Of a stretch of DNA of 47,372 bases, positions 1 through 8,059 are shown piece by piece. The DNA lies in the NCBI GenBank assembly GCA_902608065.1, contig CACLMO010000001.1:1-47372 (forward strand). Direction: 5' to 3'. Below the pieces are notes generated by a model. It saw nothing but the letters and a program-made list of their open reading frames with translations, was not told where the DNA came from and did not search any database. Both the position numbers and the translations under genes were made by a program. Origin of the DNA: an uncultured Pelagibacteraceae bacterium. Its GTDB lineage: Bacteria; Pseudomonadota; Alphaproteobacteria; Pelagibacterales; Pelagibacteraceae. The first letter of the stretch is position 1, and every line of letters begins with the position of its first letter.

Positions 1-591
1 TTTTTTCATAAATTTATAAAAAATAAATTATCTTTAAATTCAGAATATTCAAATTTAATTTTTTCATCGGGTTTAAAATTTAATAAATTAGACATAGAAT
101 GTGACCTTGTTGAGGAAAACTCTCGATGTAACATATTATCTGCTTTATTTTTAAAAAAAGATGAACATCAAGAAATAAAAACTCTTGTTAATCATTTAGC
201 TCCAAATTGCAAAAGTAATCAAAAAGTAAAAAATGTATTAAGTTCTGAAAGCAAAGGCGTTTATCAAGGAAAAATTTACGTTAATGATATTGCACAAAAA
301 ACTGATGCCTATCAATTAAGTAAAGCATTACTATTAGATGATAATGCTGAATTTAATTCAAAACCAGAATTAGAAATTTATGCAGATGACGTTAAATGTT
401 CACACGGTTCTAGTTCTGGAAATATTGACCAAGATTCTCTTCATTATTTAATGACAAGAGGTTTGAATCGTTATGATTCAACTAGGTTATTAATCAAAGG
501 TTTTTTAAATGAAGTAATTGAATTTATTAAAAGCCCTTCAATAAAAAATTTTGTTGAATCTGAATTGGAGCAGCAAATTAATGAACGTTAA
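1..591 (+). CDS. sufD: Fe-S cluster assembly protein SufD, 3' part
   Basis: The reading frame is open from the first base to a TAA at 589-591, giving 197 residues with the 5' end outside the window. The C-terminal half carries the SufB/SufD core signature: an ADDVKCSHGSSSGNID-like stretch around residues 128-143, then LMTRGL and a helical end. SufD partners SufB and the ATPase SufC in the scaffold that builds Fe-S clusters in the cytoplasm. The stop overlaps the start of sufS by 11 bases, so the two genes are translationally linked. sufB and sufC would be expected just upstream, outside this window. Confidence 0.93.
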   Translation, partial: FFHKFIKNKLSLNSEYSNLIFSSGLKFNKLDIECDLVEENSRCNILSALFLKKDEHQEIKTLVNHLAPNCKSNQKVKNVLSSESKGVYQGKIYVNDIAQKTDAYQLSKALLLDDNAEFNSKPELEIYADDVKCSHGSSSGNIDQDSLHYLMTRGLNRYDSTRLLIKGFLNEVIEFIKSPSIKNFVESELEQQINER

Positions 592-1801
592 TGAAATTAA
601 ATCTCAATTTCCTATTTTTTCTAAAAAAATAAACGGTAAACCATTGGTTTACTTAGATAGTTCAAATTCATCACAAAAACCTTTGTGTGTAATTAATAAA
701 CTGAATGATTTTTACAAACATGAGTTTTCTAATATAGGAAGAAGCATTCATTCATTGGCTGTAAATGCCACAAATAAATTTGAACAAACTAGAGTAAGTG
801 TAAAGAATTTTATTAACGCGAAGTTTAAAGAAGAAATTATTTTTACAAAAAATGCCACAGAAGCTATAAATTTAGTTGCTACAACTTTCGGACAACAAAA
901 CATTAAAGAAGGTGATGAAATTATAGTTACTGAGTTAGAACATCACTCAAATTATGTTCCTTGGCACTTTTTAAGAGAAAGTAAAAAAGCAATTGTAAAA
1001 TTTGCACCAATAAATGAAGATGGTGATATTATAATTAAAAAATTACAAGAATTAATTACTTCTAAAACAAAAATAATTGCAATAACTCATTTATCAAATG
1101 TAACTGGTGCAATTGTACCAATTAAAGAAATTGTGGAGATTGCAAGAAAAAAAAATATTCCAGTATTAGTAGATGGATGTCAGAGCGTTCCACATATTAA
1201 AGTAGATGTTTCAGATTTAGATTGTGATTTTTATGCTTTTTCTGGACATAAACTTTATGGACCAACTGGAGTTGGAATTTTATACGCAAAAAAAAAATGG
1301 CTAGAAAAATTACCTCCATACATAGGTGGTGGAGCTATGATTAGTGAAGTAAAAAAAGATAAAATTATTTATGCTCCACTTCCAGAGAAATATGAAGCTG
1401 GAACAATGCCTACAGCTGAAGTTATAACATTTAATGAATCTATAAAATTTATTGAATCAATTGGTATGGAAAATTTAATGAAGCATGAAAAAGAAATTAC
1501 AAATTATGCTTTAGAAAAACTTAAAAAAATAAATTCTGTAAAAATAATTGGTAATCCTAAAAATAAAGCTGGGGTAATTTCTTTTACTATAAAAGGTGTG
1601 CATCCTCATGATATAGCAACAATTTTAGATGAAGATGGTGTGGCAATTAGAGCTGGACATCATTGCTGTCAAATTTTTCATAGAAAAATGAATTTAACAG
1701 CGACAGCAAGAGCGTCATTTGGAGTGTATAACACTAGAGATGATATTGATATTTTATGTAAGGCAATTGAAAATTGTAGAAAAATATTTGATTTAAAATA
1801 A
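581..1801 (+). CDS. sufS: Cysteine desulfurase SufS
   Basis: Class V aminotransferase fold, 406 residues, the usual SufS length. It removes sulfur from cysteine and passes it to the SUF scaffold. The PLP lysine is in FSGHKLYGPTGVG (about K224), and the catalytic cysteine is in RAGHHCCQIF (about C362). Both positions are nearly those of E. coli SufS. I chose ATG 581 (protein begins MNVNEIKS) because a GGAG lies 10 bases upstream; the upstream in-frame TTG at 551 lies inside sufD and adds residues not seen in the family. The stop shares one base with the sufU start. It is probably co-transcribed with the whole suf cluster. Confidence 0.95.
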   Translation: MNVNEIKSQFPIFSKKINGKPLVYLDSSNSSQKPLCVINKLNDFYKHEFSNIGRSIHSLAVNATNKFEQTRVSVKNFINAKFKEEIIFTKNATEAINLVATTFGQQNIKEGDEIIVTELEHHSNYVPWHFLRESKKAIVKFAPINEDGDIIIKKLQELITSKTKIIAITHLSNVTGAIVPIKEIVEIARKKNIPVLVDGCQSVPHIKVDVSDLDCDFYAFSGHKLYGPTGVGILYAKKKWLEKLPPYIGGGAMISEVKKDKIIYAPLPEKYEAGTMPTAEVITFNESIKFIESIGMENLMKHEKEITNYALEKLKKINSVKIIGNPKNKAGVISFTIKGVHPHDIATILDEDGVAIRAGHHCCQIFHRKMNLTATARASFGVYNTRDDIDILCKAIENCRKIFDLK

Positions 1802-2271
1802 TGGATTTAAAAGAACTATATCAAGATATAATTTTAGAACATGGAAAAAGTCCTAGAAATTTAGGAAAATGTGAAGGATATAATCATGATGCTAAGGGAA
1901 ACAATCCTCTTTGCGGAGATAAAGTTCATGTATATTTAAAGTTAGATAACAAAAAAAAAGTTGAAAGTTTAAGCTTCGAAGGAGAAGGTTGTGCTATTTC
2001 TCTTGCTTCAGCATCCATAATGACTGAATTAGTTAAGGGAAAATCTTTTGATGAAACAAAAGATATAATGAATGCTTTTTTAAATATGATAAAAAATACT
2101 TCTGAGATAAAATCTAATCATTTAGATGATGACCAGAAAATTAAACTTATGTCACTGTCTGGTGTAAAACAATTTCCAATGAGAGTAAAATGTGCTACTT
2201 TATCATGGCATACACTTGTTTCAGCATTAGAAAGAAAAAAAGAAGAAGTAAATACTGAGGAAATAGATTAA
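1801..2271 (+). CDS. sufU: SufU-type sulfur-transfer/scaffold protein
   Basis: This 156-residue IscU/NifU-fold protein resembles SufU rather than IscU. It has the expected ligand set C38 (NPLCGD), D40, C64 (GEGCAIS) and C131 (RVKCATLSW), plus the roughly 20-residue insertion before the last cysteine that marks SufU. In Firmicutes, SufU is a zinc-dependent acceptor of persulfide from SufS. Here it follows sufS immediately and no sufE is seen in the visible part of the operon, so SufU is the likely SufS partner. The assignment to SufU over IscU rests on the insertion and the motif pattern, read by eye. Confidence 0.88.
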   Translation: MDLKELYQDIILEHGKSPRNLGKCEGYNHDAKGNNPLCGDKVHVYLKLDNKKKVESLSFEGEGCAISLASASIMTELVKGKSFDETKDIMNAFLNMIKNTSEIKSNHLDDDQKIKLMSLSGVKQFPMRVKCATLSWHTLVSALERKKEEVNTEEID

Positions 2272-2574
2272 ATGATTGATATTAAAAATAAAGTTATAGA
2301 AAAGATAAAAAAAATTTATGATCCAGAAATACCTGTAAATATTTATGATTTAGGTTTAATTTACAAAATAGAGATAGACGAAAAAAGCAAAGTTAATATA
2401 GATATGACGTTAACTTCACCTAATTGTCCAGTTGCAGAAAGTTTGCCAAAACAAGTTAAGGAGAATATAATGAAAGTAGAAGGAGTTTCTGACGTAAATC
2501 TTAATTTAGTCTGGGAACCGCCATGGGATAAAAATAAGATGTCAGAAGCTGCAAAATTAGAATTAAATTTATGA
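2272..2574 (+). CDS. sufT: MIP18/DUF59 family Fe-S assembly factor (SufT-like)
   Basis: A 100-residue single-domain DUF59 (MIP18) protein. Visible family motifs are DPEIPVNIYDLGLIY near residues 17-31, TLTSPNCPVAESLP with the conserved cysteine at about C52, and the C-terminal VWEPPWD. Proteins of this family mature Fe-S enzymes downstream of the SUF scaffold, and genes in this position are called sufT. It starts directly after the sufU stop, and its own stop overlaps the sufA start by four bases (ATGA). Its exact target proteins cannot be read from the sequence. Confidence 0.9.
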   Translation: MIDIKNKVIEKIKKIYDPEIPVNIYDLGLIYKIEIDEKSKVNIDMTLTSPNCPVAESLPKQVKENIMKVEGVSDVNLNLVWEPPWDKNKMSEAAKLELNL

Positions 2575-2906
2575 ACAAACAAGTAATAACATTAAGTGAT
2601 AGAGCGGCTGATAGAGTCAAAGAAATTATGTCTCAAGCCAAAGAAACCATTATAGGTGTAAGGGTTGGTGTGTCTTCAGGAGGATGTGCTGGAATGTCTT
2701 ATGTTATGGAATATGCAAAAAAAGCAAATCCAAACGATGAAATTATTGAGGATAAAGGCGTAAAAGTTTTAATTGATCCAAAAGCTATAATGTATCTATT
2801 AGGTACCGAAATGGATTACAAAAAAGAGGAACTTTCTTCTACATTTGTATTTAAAAATCCTAACGAAACAGAACGTTGTGGATGTGGCGAATCTTTCAAG
2901 ATCTAA
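2571..2906 (+). CDS. sufA: A-type Fe-S carrier SufA/IscA/HesB family
   Basis: A 111-residue A-type carrier with the three invariant cysteines: C39 in SSGGCAGMSY, and C103 and C105 in the terminal RCGCGESF. Such proteins take a cluster from SufBCD and hand it to client enzymes. It overlaps sufT by four bases and is the last gene of the suf cluster. A short 44-base gap follows, which holds a separate promoter for the next small gene. SufA is chosen over IscA or ErpA because of the operon context; sequence alone would not decide this. Confidence 0.92.
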   Translation: MNKQVITLSDRAADRVKEIMSQAKETIIGVRVGVSSGGCAGMSYVMEYAKKANPNDEIIEDKGVKVLIDPKAIMYLLGTEMDYKKEELSSTFVFKNPNETERCGCGESFKI

Positions 2907-2913
2907 ATCTATA

Positions 2914-2942
2914 TTGCTGCTCAATCAAGAATTGTATATAAT
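2914..2942 (+). promoter_or_regulatory. Candidate sigma-70 promoter for the 62-residue gene
   Basis: TTGCTG at 2914-2919 is followed after exactly 17 bases by a perfect TATAAT at 2937-2942. Initiation about 7-8 bases after the -10 element would fall at 2949-2951, where the next gene's ATG begins (2951). The transcript would therefore be leaderless or nearly so. The -35 match is weak, so the call rests mainly on the -10 box and the spacing. Confidence 0.5.
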
Positions 2943-2950
2943 ATATCCAT

Positions 2951-3139
2951 ATGAGAGATACTAAACATTTGGGAAAACATGCAAGTAAGTTAGCTGAGCA
3001 AGCTAAAGAAAAAGCTCTGTTTAGAACTCAACGAAAAGCAGTAGAAGCAGGAGCTCACGGTACGCTTGATTACACAATTAAAGAAGGTGTAAACAAAAAC
3101 AAAATAGCTGACGAAAAAATTATAAAAAGTAAAAAATAA
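2951..3139 (+). CDS. Small basic protein of unknown function
   Basis: A 62-residue ORF rich in lysine, alanine and charged residues, beginning MRDTKHLGKHASKLAEQAKE and ending in a lysine tail. The N-terminal 35 residues look helical and amphipathic. No cysteine, signal peptide or membrane segment is visible, and I do not recognise the family. No ribosome binding site is visible, but a good -10 element ends 8 bases before the ATG, which suggests a leaderless message. It sits between the suf operon and the convergent anmK chimera, with only two bases between stops. Coding status is likely from composition and placement but unproven. Confidence 0.55.
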   Translation: MRDTKHLGKHASKLAEQAKEKALFRTQRKAVEAGAHGTLDYTIKEGVNKNKIADEKIIKSKK

Positions 3140-3141
3140 TA

Positions 3142-3411
3142 TTAGCAACTATAGTACATATCAAATTCGATAGGATGAGGAGTATGTTCGAGTTTGTAAA
3201 TTTCTTCAAATTTTAAAGCTATATAAGCATCGATTTGGTCATCAGTAAAAACTTCACCTTGAGTAAGAAATTTTCTATCTCTATCAAGACTTTCCATTGC
3301 TTCTCTTAAAGATCCACAAACAGTAGGAATATTTTTTACTTTATCTTCGGGCATTGCGTATAAATCTTCATCTACAGGTTTTCCTGGATTAATTTTATTT
3401 TTAATTCCGTC
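3142..3411 (-). other. glnA-derived 3' segment within the anmK chimera
   Basis: Codons 375-463 of the chimera correspond to roughly the last 90 residues of a GSI-type glutamine synthetase. They include the adenylylation-loop tyrosine (DLYAMP, equivalent to Tyr397 in enterobacterial GlnA), the FTDDQIDAYIALK segment, and the C-terminal MTPHPVEFELYYS-like helical thong that locks the two rings of the dodecamer. The rest of glnA, including the glutamate and ATP-binding parts, is absent from the window. The segment cannot be catalytic alone. Confidence 0.9.
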
Positions 3412-4533
3412 TATTCCACCAAGACAAGGTTTAATAACTCCCGTGGTTTCAGGATATGATATTGGTAATTCAAGATAGGATCTAATAGCAAGATATGCAA
3501 AAGCCTGTGACTCTATAAAATCTCCATCAATTCCAAAATTATCTATTGGCTGTATACTATATTTTAATTTTTTTGAAATTCTTTCTAGCAAGAATTTATT
3601 TTTTCTTCCTCCGCCACAAACAACAACTCTTCTTGCTCCATGCATTGCATTAATTAATTCAGATATAATAAATGTTGTGTACTCAGTTAATGTTGCAGCA
3701 CCGTCTTCTAAAGATAAACCGTGAACAAAAGATATATCAAAATCTTTAACATCATAAGATCTATTTCTGTAAAAAATAGTTAAAGGATGAGATGTTTCTT
3801 TCGAAATTAATTTAATATAATTATCTATACCTATATTTAAAATTTTTTTATTTATGTTTCCTGATTTAGCAGTAGAGCCATCTTTATCATAATTTTGTTT
3901 AGAATTTTTTCTCATCCATTGATCTATTAAACAATTTCCTGGGCCGGCGTCGGCACTATGTAAATCTTTACCATCATCAGTTTCTCCTAAGAGCGTCCAG
4001 TTTGCTATGCCTCCTAAATTTAAAATCAAGATTGGTGTTTTTATTTTTTTTTGATTTATTAATAATTTATGAAAAATTGGAGCTAATGGAGCTCCTCCTC
4101 CGCCATTTTTTAAATCATTTTCCCTAAAATTATAAACAACAGTTTTTTTTGTTAAATCTGATAAAAGTTTTCCATCACCTAACTGCTTAGAAATTTTTTC
4201 TTTTACATTATGGTAAATAGTCTGACCATGAAAGCCTATTAAATCTATATTTACCTTTGTCTTTTTAATTATTTCTTTAACAGCTTCAGAATGAAACAAA
4301 GTAATTTCTTTCTCGATTTTTTTCAGTTCTTTTGTAAATTTTTTTAAATCTTTAGAGTTTTTAATTTTATCTCTAAGTTTTGTTAAATCCTTAAAAATAG
4401 CTTGAGGATATTCAAAATATTTATCTATAATCTCCTTATATTTTGTCTCACCGTCTGATTGAATAATTGAAGCATCAACACCATCCATTGATGTGCCACT
4501 CATAAGACCAAGGCTGTAATAGGATTTGCTCAT
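3142..4533 (-). CDS. anmK: Anhydro-N-acetylmuramic acid kinase fused to a glutamine synthetase C-terminal tail
   Basis: Residues 1-373 form an essentially complete AnmK: GLMSGTSMDGVD at 9-20, FHGQT, NLGGIAN, DAGPGNCLIDQW, VVVCGGGRKN and the typical end LPISYPETTGV. AnmK hydrolyses and phosphorylates anhydroMurNAc to MurNAc-6-phosphate in cell-wall recycling. The family ends near 370 residues, but this protein runs to 463. Residues 375-463 match the end of type I glutamine synthetase (DGIKNKI, DLYAMP, IPTVCGSLREA, FTDDQIDAYIALK, TPHPIEFDMYYS). The switch is abrupt after a Gly-Gly pair. No frameshift is needed, so one polypeptide is predicted. A deletion joining anmK to glnA, or an assembly join, are the two explanations. 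Confidence 0.9.
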   Translation of the reverse strand: MSKSYYSLGLMSGTSMDGVDASIIQSDGETKYKEIIDKYFEYPQAIFKDLTKLRDKIKNSKDLKKFTKELKKIEKEITLFHSEAVKEIIKKTKVNIDLIGFHGQTIYHNVKEKISKQLGDGKLLSDLTKKTVVYNFRENDLKNGGGGAPLAPIFHKLLINQKKIKTPILILNLGGIANWTLLGETDDGKDLHSADAGPGNCLIDQWMRKNSKQNYDKDGSTAKSGNINKKILNIGIDNYIKLISKETSHPLTIFYRNRSYDVKDFDISFVHGLSLEDGAATLTEYTTFIISELINAMHGARRVVVCGGGRKNKFLLERISKKLKYSIQPIDNFGIDGDFIESQAFAYLAIRSYLELPISYPETTGVIKPCLGGIDGIKNKINPGKPVDEDLYAMPEDKVKNIPTVCGSLREAMESLDRDRKFLTQGEVFTDDQIDAYIALKFEEIYKLEHTPHPIEFDMYYSC

Positions 4534-4594
4534 ATATTATATTTAATTTAAAAGGAATCTTGTATATTACAACTTTAAAGAAGCTAAAAAATTC

Positions 4595-5833
4595 ATGCAA
4601 GAAACATTTCTAACTGAATTTCAAAACAGAGGTTACTTTAACCAGTGTACCGACCAATCTGCATTATCAGAATTAATGTCAAAATCTAAAATTAAGGCCT
4701 ATATTGGTTTTGATTGCACAGCACCAAGTTTACACATTGGTAGCTTAATGCAAATCATGTGTCTTCGTCTTCTGCAAAAATATGGTCATCAGCCAATAGT
4801 TCTTCTTGGTGGAGGTACAACACTCATAGGAGATCCCTCAGGTAAAGAAGAAACAAGAAAAATTCTTGGGAAAAAAGAAATTGATAAAAATATTAAAAGT
4901 ATTGAAAATGTATTCAAAATTTTTTTAAAATCAAAAAATTCAAAAACCAAACCTATTTTTGTTAATAATTATTCATGGTTAAGCAAATTAAATTACATTA
5001 ATTTTTTAAGAGAGATCGGTAAACATTTTACTATAAATAAAATGTTAACCTTTGATAGTGTTAAATTACGATTAGAAAGAGAACAATCTTTAAGTTACAT
5101 GGAATTTAATTACATGATGCTTCAAGCTTATGATTTTTATGAACTTAATAAAAGATACAATTGTACATTACAAATTGGAGGTTCAGATCAATGGGGTAAT
5201 ATAGTTAATGGAACTGATTTAATTAAAAGAAAAGATAAAAAACAAGCATATGGATTAACAACTCCTTTAATCACGCTTTCATCCGGAGCAAAAATGGGAA
5301 AAACAGAAAAAGGTGCAATTTGGTTAAACAAAAAAATGCTTTCCCCTTATGAATACTGGCAGTTCTGGAGAAATACTGATGATAAAGATGTTATAAATTT
5401 TTTAAAACTCTTCACTGATTTAGATATAGAAAAAATTGATAATTTAAAAAATAATCAAGATATTAATGATCTTAAAATTTTGCTTGCTAATGAAACCACA
5501 ACAATGCTGCATGGATCTAAAGCTGCAAAAGATTCTGAAAGTACTGCAGATAAAACTTTTAAAGATAAATCTGTTGGAAAAAATTTACCAACAGTGAAGA
5601 TTAAAAAAAATGAAATAAGTAATGGAATAAATATATTAGATTTAGTTCTCCTAACAAAACTAGGTAATTCCAAAGGAGAAATAAGAAGAATGATTAAAAA
5701 TAATGGTTTAAAAATTAATAATGAAACTGTATATGACGAAACTAAAATATTTTATAAAGATAATTTTGATCAAGATAGTAGCATGAAAGTATCACATGGA
5801 AAAAAACAACATGTTATTGTAAAAATTACTTAG
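4595..5833 (+). CDS. tyrS: Tyrosyl-tRNA synthetase
   Basis: Class I aminoacyl-tRNA synthetase of 412 residues. It shows the HIGH-type motif HIGS at 47-50, GGSDQWGNI for tyrosine and tRNA selection, and a KMSKS-type loop KMGKT at 233-237. A C-terminal S4-like RNA-binding domain lies near 345-412. It charges tRNA-Tyr. The KMGKT variant fits the TyrS subgroup with KMGKS-like loops. The gene is divergent from anmK, with 61 bases between the starts. Its last 8 bases overlap the end of the convergent AsmA-like gene, leaving no room for a dedicated terminator. Confidence 0.97.
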   Translation: MQETFLTEFQNRGYFNQCTDQSALSELMSKSKIKAYIGFDCTAPSLHIGSLMQIMCLRLLQKYGHQPIVLLGGGTTLIGDPSGKEETRKILGKKEIDKNIKSIENVFKIFLKSKNSKTKPIFVNNYSWLSKLNYINFLREIGKHFTINKMLTFDSVKLRLEREQSLSYMEFNYMMLQAYDFYELNKRYNCTLQIGGSDQWGNIVNGTDLIKRKDKKQAYGLTTPLITLSSGAKMGKTEKGAIWLNKKMLSPYEYWQFWRNTDDKDVINFLKLFTDLDIEKIDNLKNNQDINDLKILLANETTTMLHGSKAAKDSESTADKTFKDKSVGKNLPTVKIKKNEISNGINILDLVLLTKLGNSKGEIRRMIKNNGLKINNETVYDETKIFYKDNFDQDSSMKVSHGKKQHVIVKIT

Positions 5834-8057
5834 CTTCTTCCTTTTTTTTCTTTTTCATTCTTTCTACAGCTCTAACAATAAATCTAGGAGTTAAAGTTTT
5901 AATTGGATTAACTGTTGTCTTTATATCTTTTGGAGGACCTTTCATTTTAAAACTCACACCCACAACACCCTCGCCAGTTTTTTTACCAACTAAAATATCT
6001 CCGACGACAGGAATAGAAGCTATGATAGAATTAAGTTTTGTAGCAGGAACTAAAGTTCCTCGTAGGCTTACAGTTTTTCCTTTATCTACATAACCTTCTA
6101 ATAATATTGAAACTGCTGGTCCCATTGCTAGTGCATCTTCGACATTAATAACATTTCCTTCTGTTTTTGATTTCATTTCAAAAGATTCAAATCGTATTCC
6201 CTCACCACTAAGTGTATCTGCTATCCCCTGTAAAGATGCTAATGACAACAATTGTGCTAGAGCAGGAACTTTTGAAACTTTAAAATCTGTTATTAGTAAA
6301 TTTGACTTAGAGCCTTGTTCAAAAATAGTTGATTCATATTCTAGCTTTCCATCTTCAAAACCTTTTATAAAATCAAAGTTTTTTATAAACGGTCTAGCTC
6401 TATCTGAAATTACTTGAAGAGTTCTCTTGTTTTCATCAAGTTGATAAATTGACATTTCAATAATTTCATTTTCAGAAAAATTTCCTTTTAAACTTAATTT
6501 ATTGTAAGAACCTTTTTTAATAGAAGCAATCATGCCAAAATTCAACACATCATCATTGGTTCCAGTGATGGCCTTATCAAAATTAACCTTTATTTCACTA
6601 TTAAAATCTCTGCTCAATGTTTTTTTTCCATCAGTTTTATAAAGCGATTTTAAAAGTGGTTCTGCATCAAATAACTCTCCCAAAATGACAATTTTTTTTT
6701 TATTTAATTTTTCAATTTGAAAATCATTATTTTTAATGTCGTTGGAAAAAGTTTTAACTTGAATTTTCCCCATATCTTTAATCTGCAATTTTTTATTTAA
6801 TTTGATCTTATTTAAATTAATTTTATTTTTTTCTGAAGAATATGCTAAACGGACGATATCATAGGTAAGTTTAGAACCTTCAATATCAAAATTTACATTT
6901 GCTTTAACATTTTTCTCTTTAGAATAATTTAAATTTGAAATTTTCAAAGGTAGTTCATGCAAATTAATTTTTCCACCAATCTTAAATTTTTTATCTGAGA
7001 TGCCAGAATAGTTTAATAAAAACTCCTCAAATTTTTTATCAAATTTTATTAAACCAGATAGATTGAAATTATTTTTCTCATCAAAATTGATTTCTGCATC
7101 TTTTAAAAAAAACTTAGAACTGTAAGAGGGGATATATTTTTTAATACTTTTTGCTTCTTTATGCTCTAAGCTTAGTTCATTAATTTTTCCTTTAACCGAA
7201 AATGTTTTATCAGTAATCTTAAATTTATTATCTATCAATAATTTTACGGACGTCTCTAAATCTGATGATAATTCTATATTTTTGATCTTTTTTAAATCTA
7301 ATCCCAATAAAGAAGAAATTATCTTTATTTCTGGATATTTAGAAGTTCCAAGAGTTTTAATTTTAGATTTTATTACTTTTTTTCCATTCTTGAAATTTAC
7401 AGTTATAAAACTTTTTTGCAGATTTAAATTTAAAATTTTTCCTTGATTAATAAAAAAATTAATTTCTTTACCCTGTTCAGATTTATAAACATATTTTATA
7501 TCAGTAGACAAATTATTAATTTTAAAATCTTTGCTTATATTCAAATTTGCATCTAGAATTTTTGAATTAATCTCATAATTTTCAGCTATAGATCCATCTG
7601 GATTAAATGGTATTGTAAATTCACCTTGCAAGGTGCCTGAGGAAAATACTTTATTTAATTTTTTATTAAAAAATTTAGGTAAAAATATATTCGAAATTTT
7701 TACTAAATCTTTGATATCATTTTTAATAAAAGCTATTTCAGCCCTTTCTAGTAAAAAATCTGAAGTAATAAAGGATTTAAGGGCTAAAAATAAATCTATT
7801 TTTGATAAATTAATTTGATTTCCTTTAATTATTATTATCGGTTCATTTAACCTTACTACTAAATTTAGTTCGCTAGGATTAAGGTGTATTTTAGTTTTAT
7901 TAAATTCTAATTTTACATTTTGATTTACTTCATTTGCTTTTTTTTTAATTAAAGTATCGAATTTGTCAGTTTCGATTCCTATGTAGCTAAGATAAATTGT
8001 AAATGAAAAAATAATAACTAATAAAAAGATAAAAAATTTAAATAAAAATTTACTCAC
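5826..8057 (-). CDS. AsmA-like C-terminal domain protein (YhdP/AsmA family)
   Basis: 743 residues with one N-terminal membrane anchor (residues 4-26) and then a long beta-rich periplasmic region typical of AsmA/TamB/YhdP bridge proteins. The conserved AsmA-type C-terminal domain is recognisable near 600-730 (LASLQGIADTLSGEGIRFE, AMGPAVSILLEGYVD, LVPATKLNSIIASIPVVGDIL). Such proteins are thought to move phospholipids between inner and outer membrane. A lysine-rich tail ends the protein. It begins 2 bases after prfB, and the arrangement suggests co-transcription with mrcA-prfB. The C-terminal domain call is firm; which AsmA paralogue it is, is not. Confidence 0.82.
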   Translation of the reverse strand: MSKFLFKFFIFLLVIIFSFTIYLSYIGIETDKFDTLIKKKANEVNQNVKLEFNKTKIHLNPSELNLVVRLNEPIIIIKGNQINLSKIDLFLALKSFITSDFLLERAEIAFIKNDIKDLVKISNIFLPKFFNKKLNKVFSSGTLQGEFTIPFNPDGSIAENYEINSKILDANLNISKDFKINNLSTDIKYVYKSEQGKEINFFINQGKILNLNLQKSFITVNFKNGKKVIKSKIKTLGTSKYPEIKIISSLLGLDLKKIKNIELSSDLETSVKLLIDNKFKITDKTFSVKGKINELSLEHKEAKSIKKYIPSYSSKFFLKDAEINFDEKNNFNLSGLIKFDKKFEEFLLNYSGISDKKFKIGGKINLHELPLKISNLNYSKEKNVKANVNFDIEGSKLTYDIVRLAYSSEKNKINLNKIKLNKKLQIKDMGKIQVKTFSNDIKNNDFQIEKLNKKKIVILGELFDAEPLLKSLYKTDGKKTLSRDFNSEIKVNFDKAITGTNDDVLNFGMIASIKKGSYNKLSLKGNFSENEIIEMSIYQLDENKRTLQVISDRARPFIKNFDFIKGFEDGKLEYESTIFEQGSKSNLLITDFKVSKVPALAQLLSLASLQGIADTLSGEGIRFESFEMKSKTEGNVINVEDALAMGPAVSILLEGYVDKGKTVSLRGTLVPATKLNSIIASIPVVGDILVGKKTGEGVVGVSFKMKGPPKDIKTTVNPIKTLTPRFIVRAVERMKKKKKEEAK

Positions 8058-8059
8058 TT

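Noticed and set aside
551..580. Extended N-terminus of SufS from TTG 551
   Set aside because: Those codons lie inside sufD and give residues not seen in SufS; ATG 581 has a ribosome binding site and family-like start.
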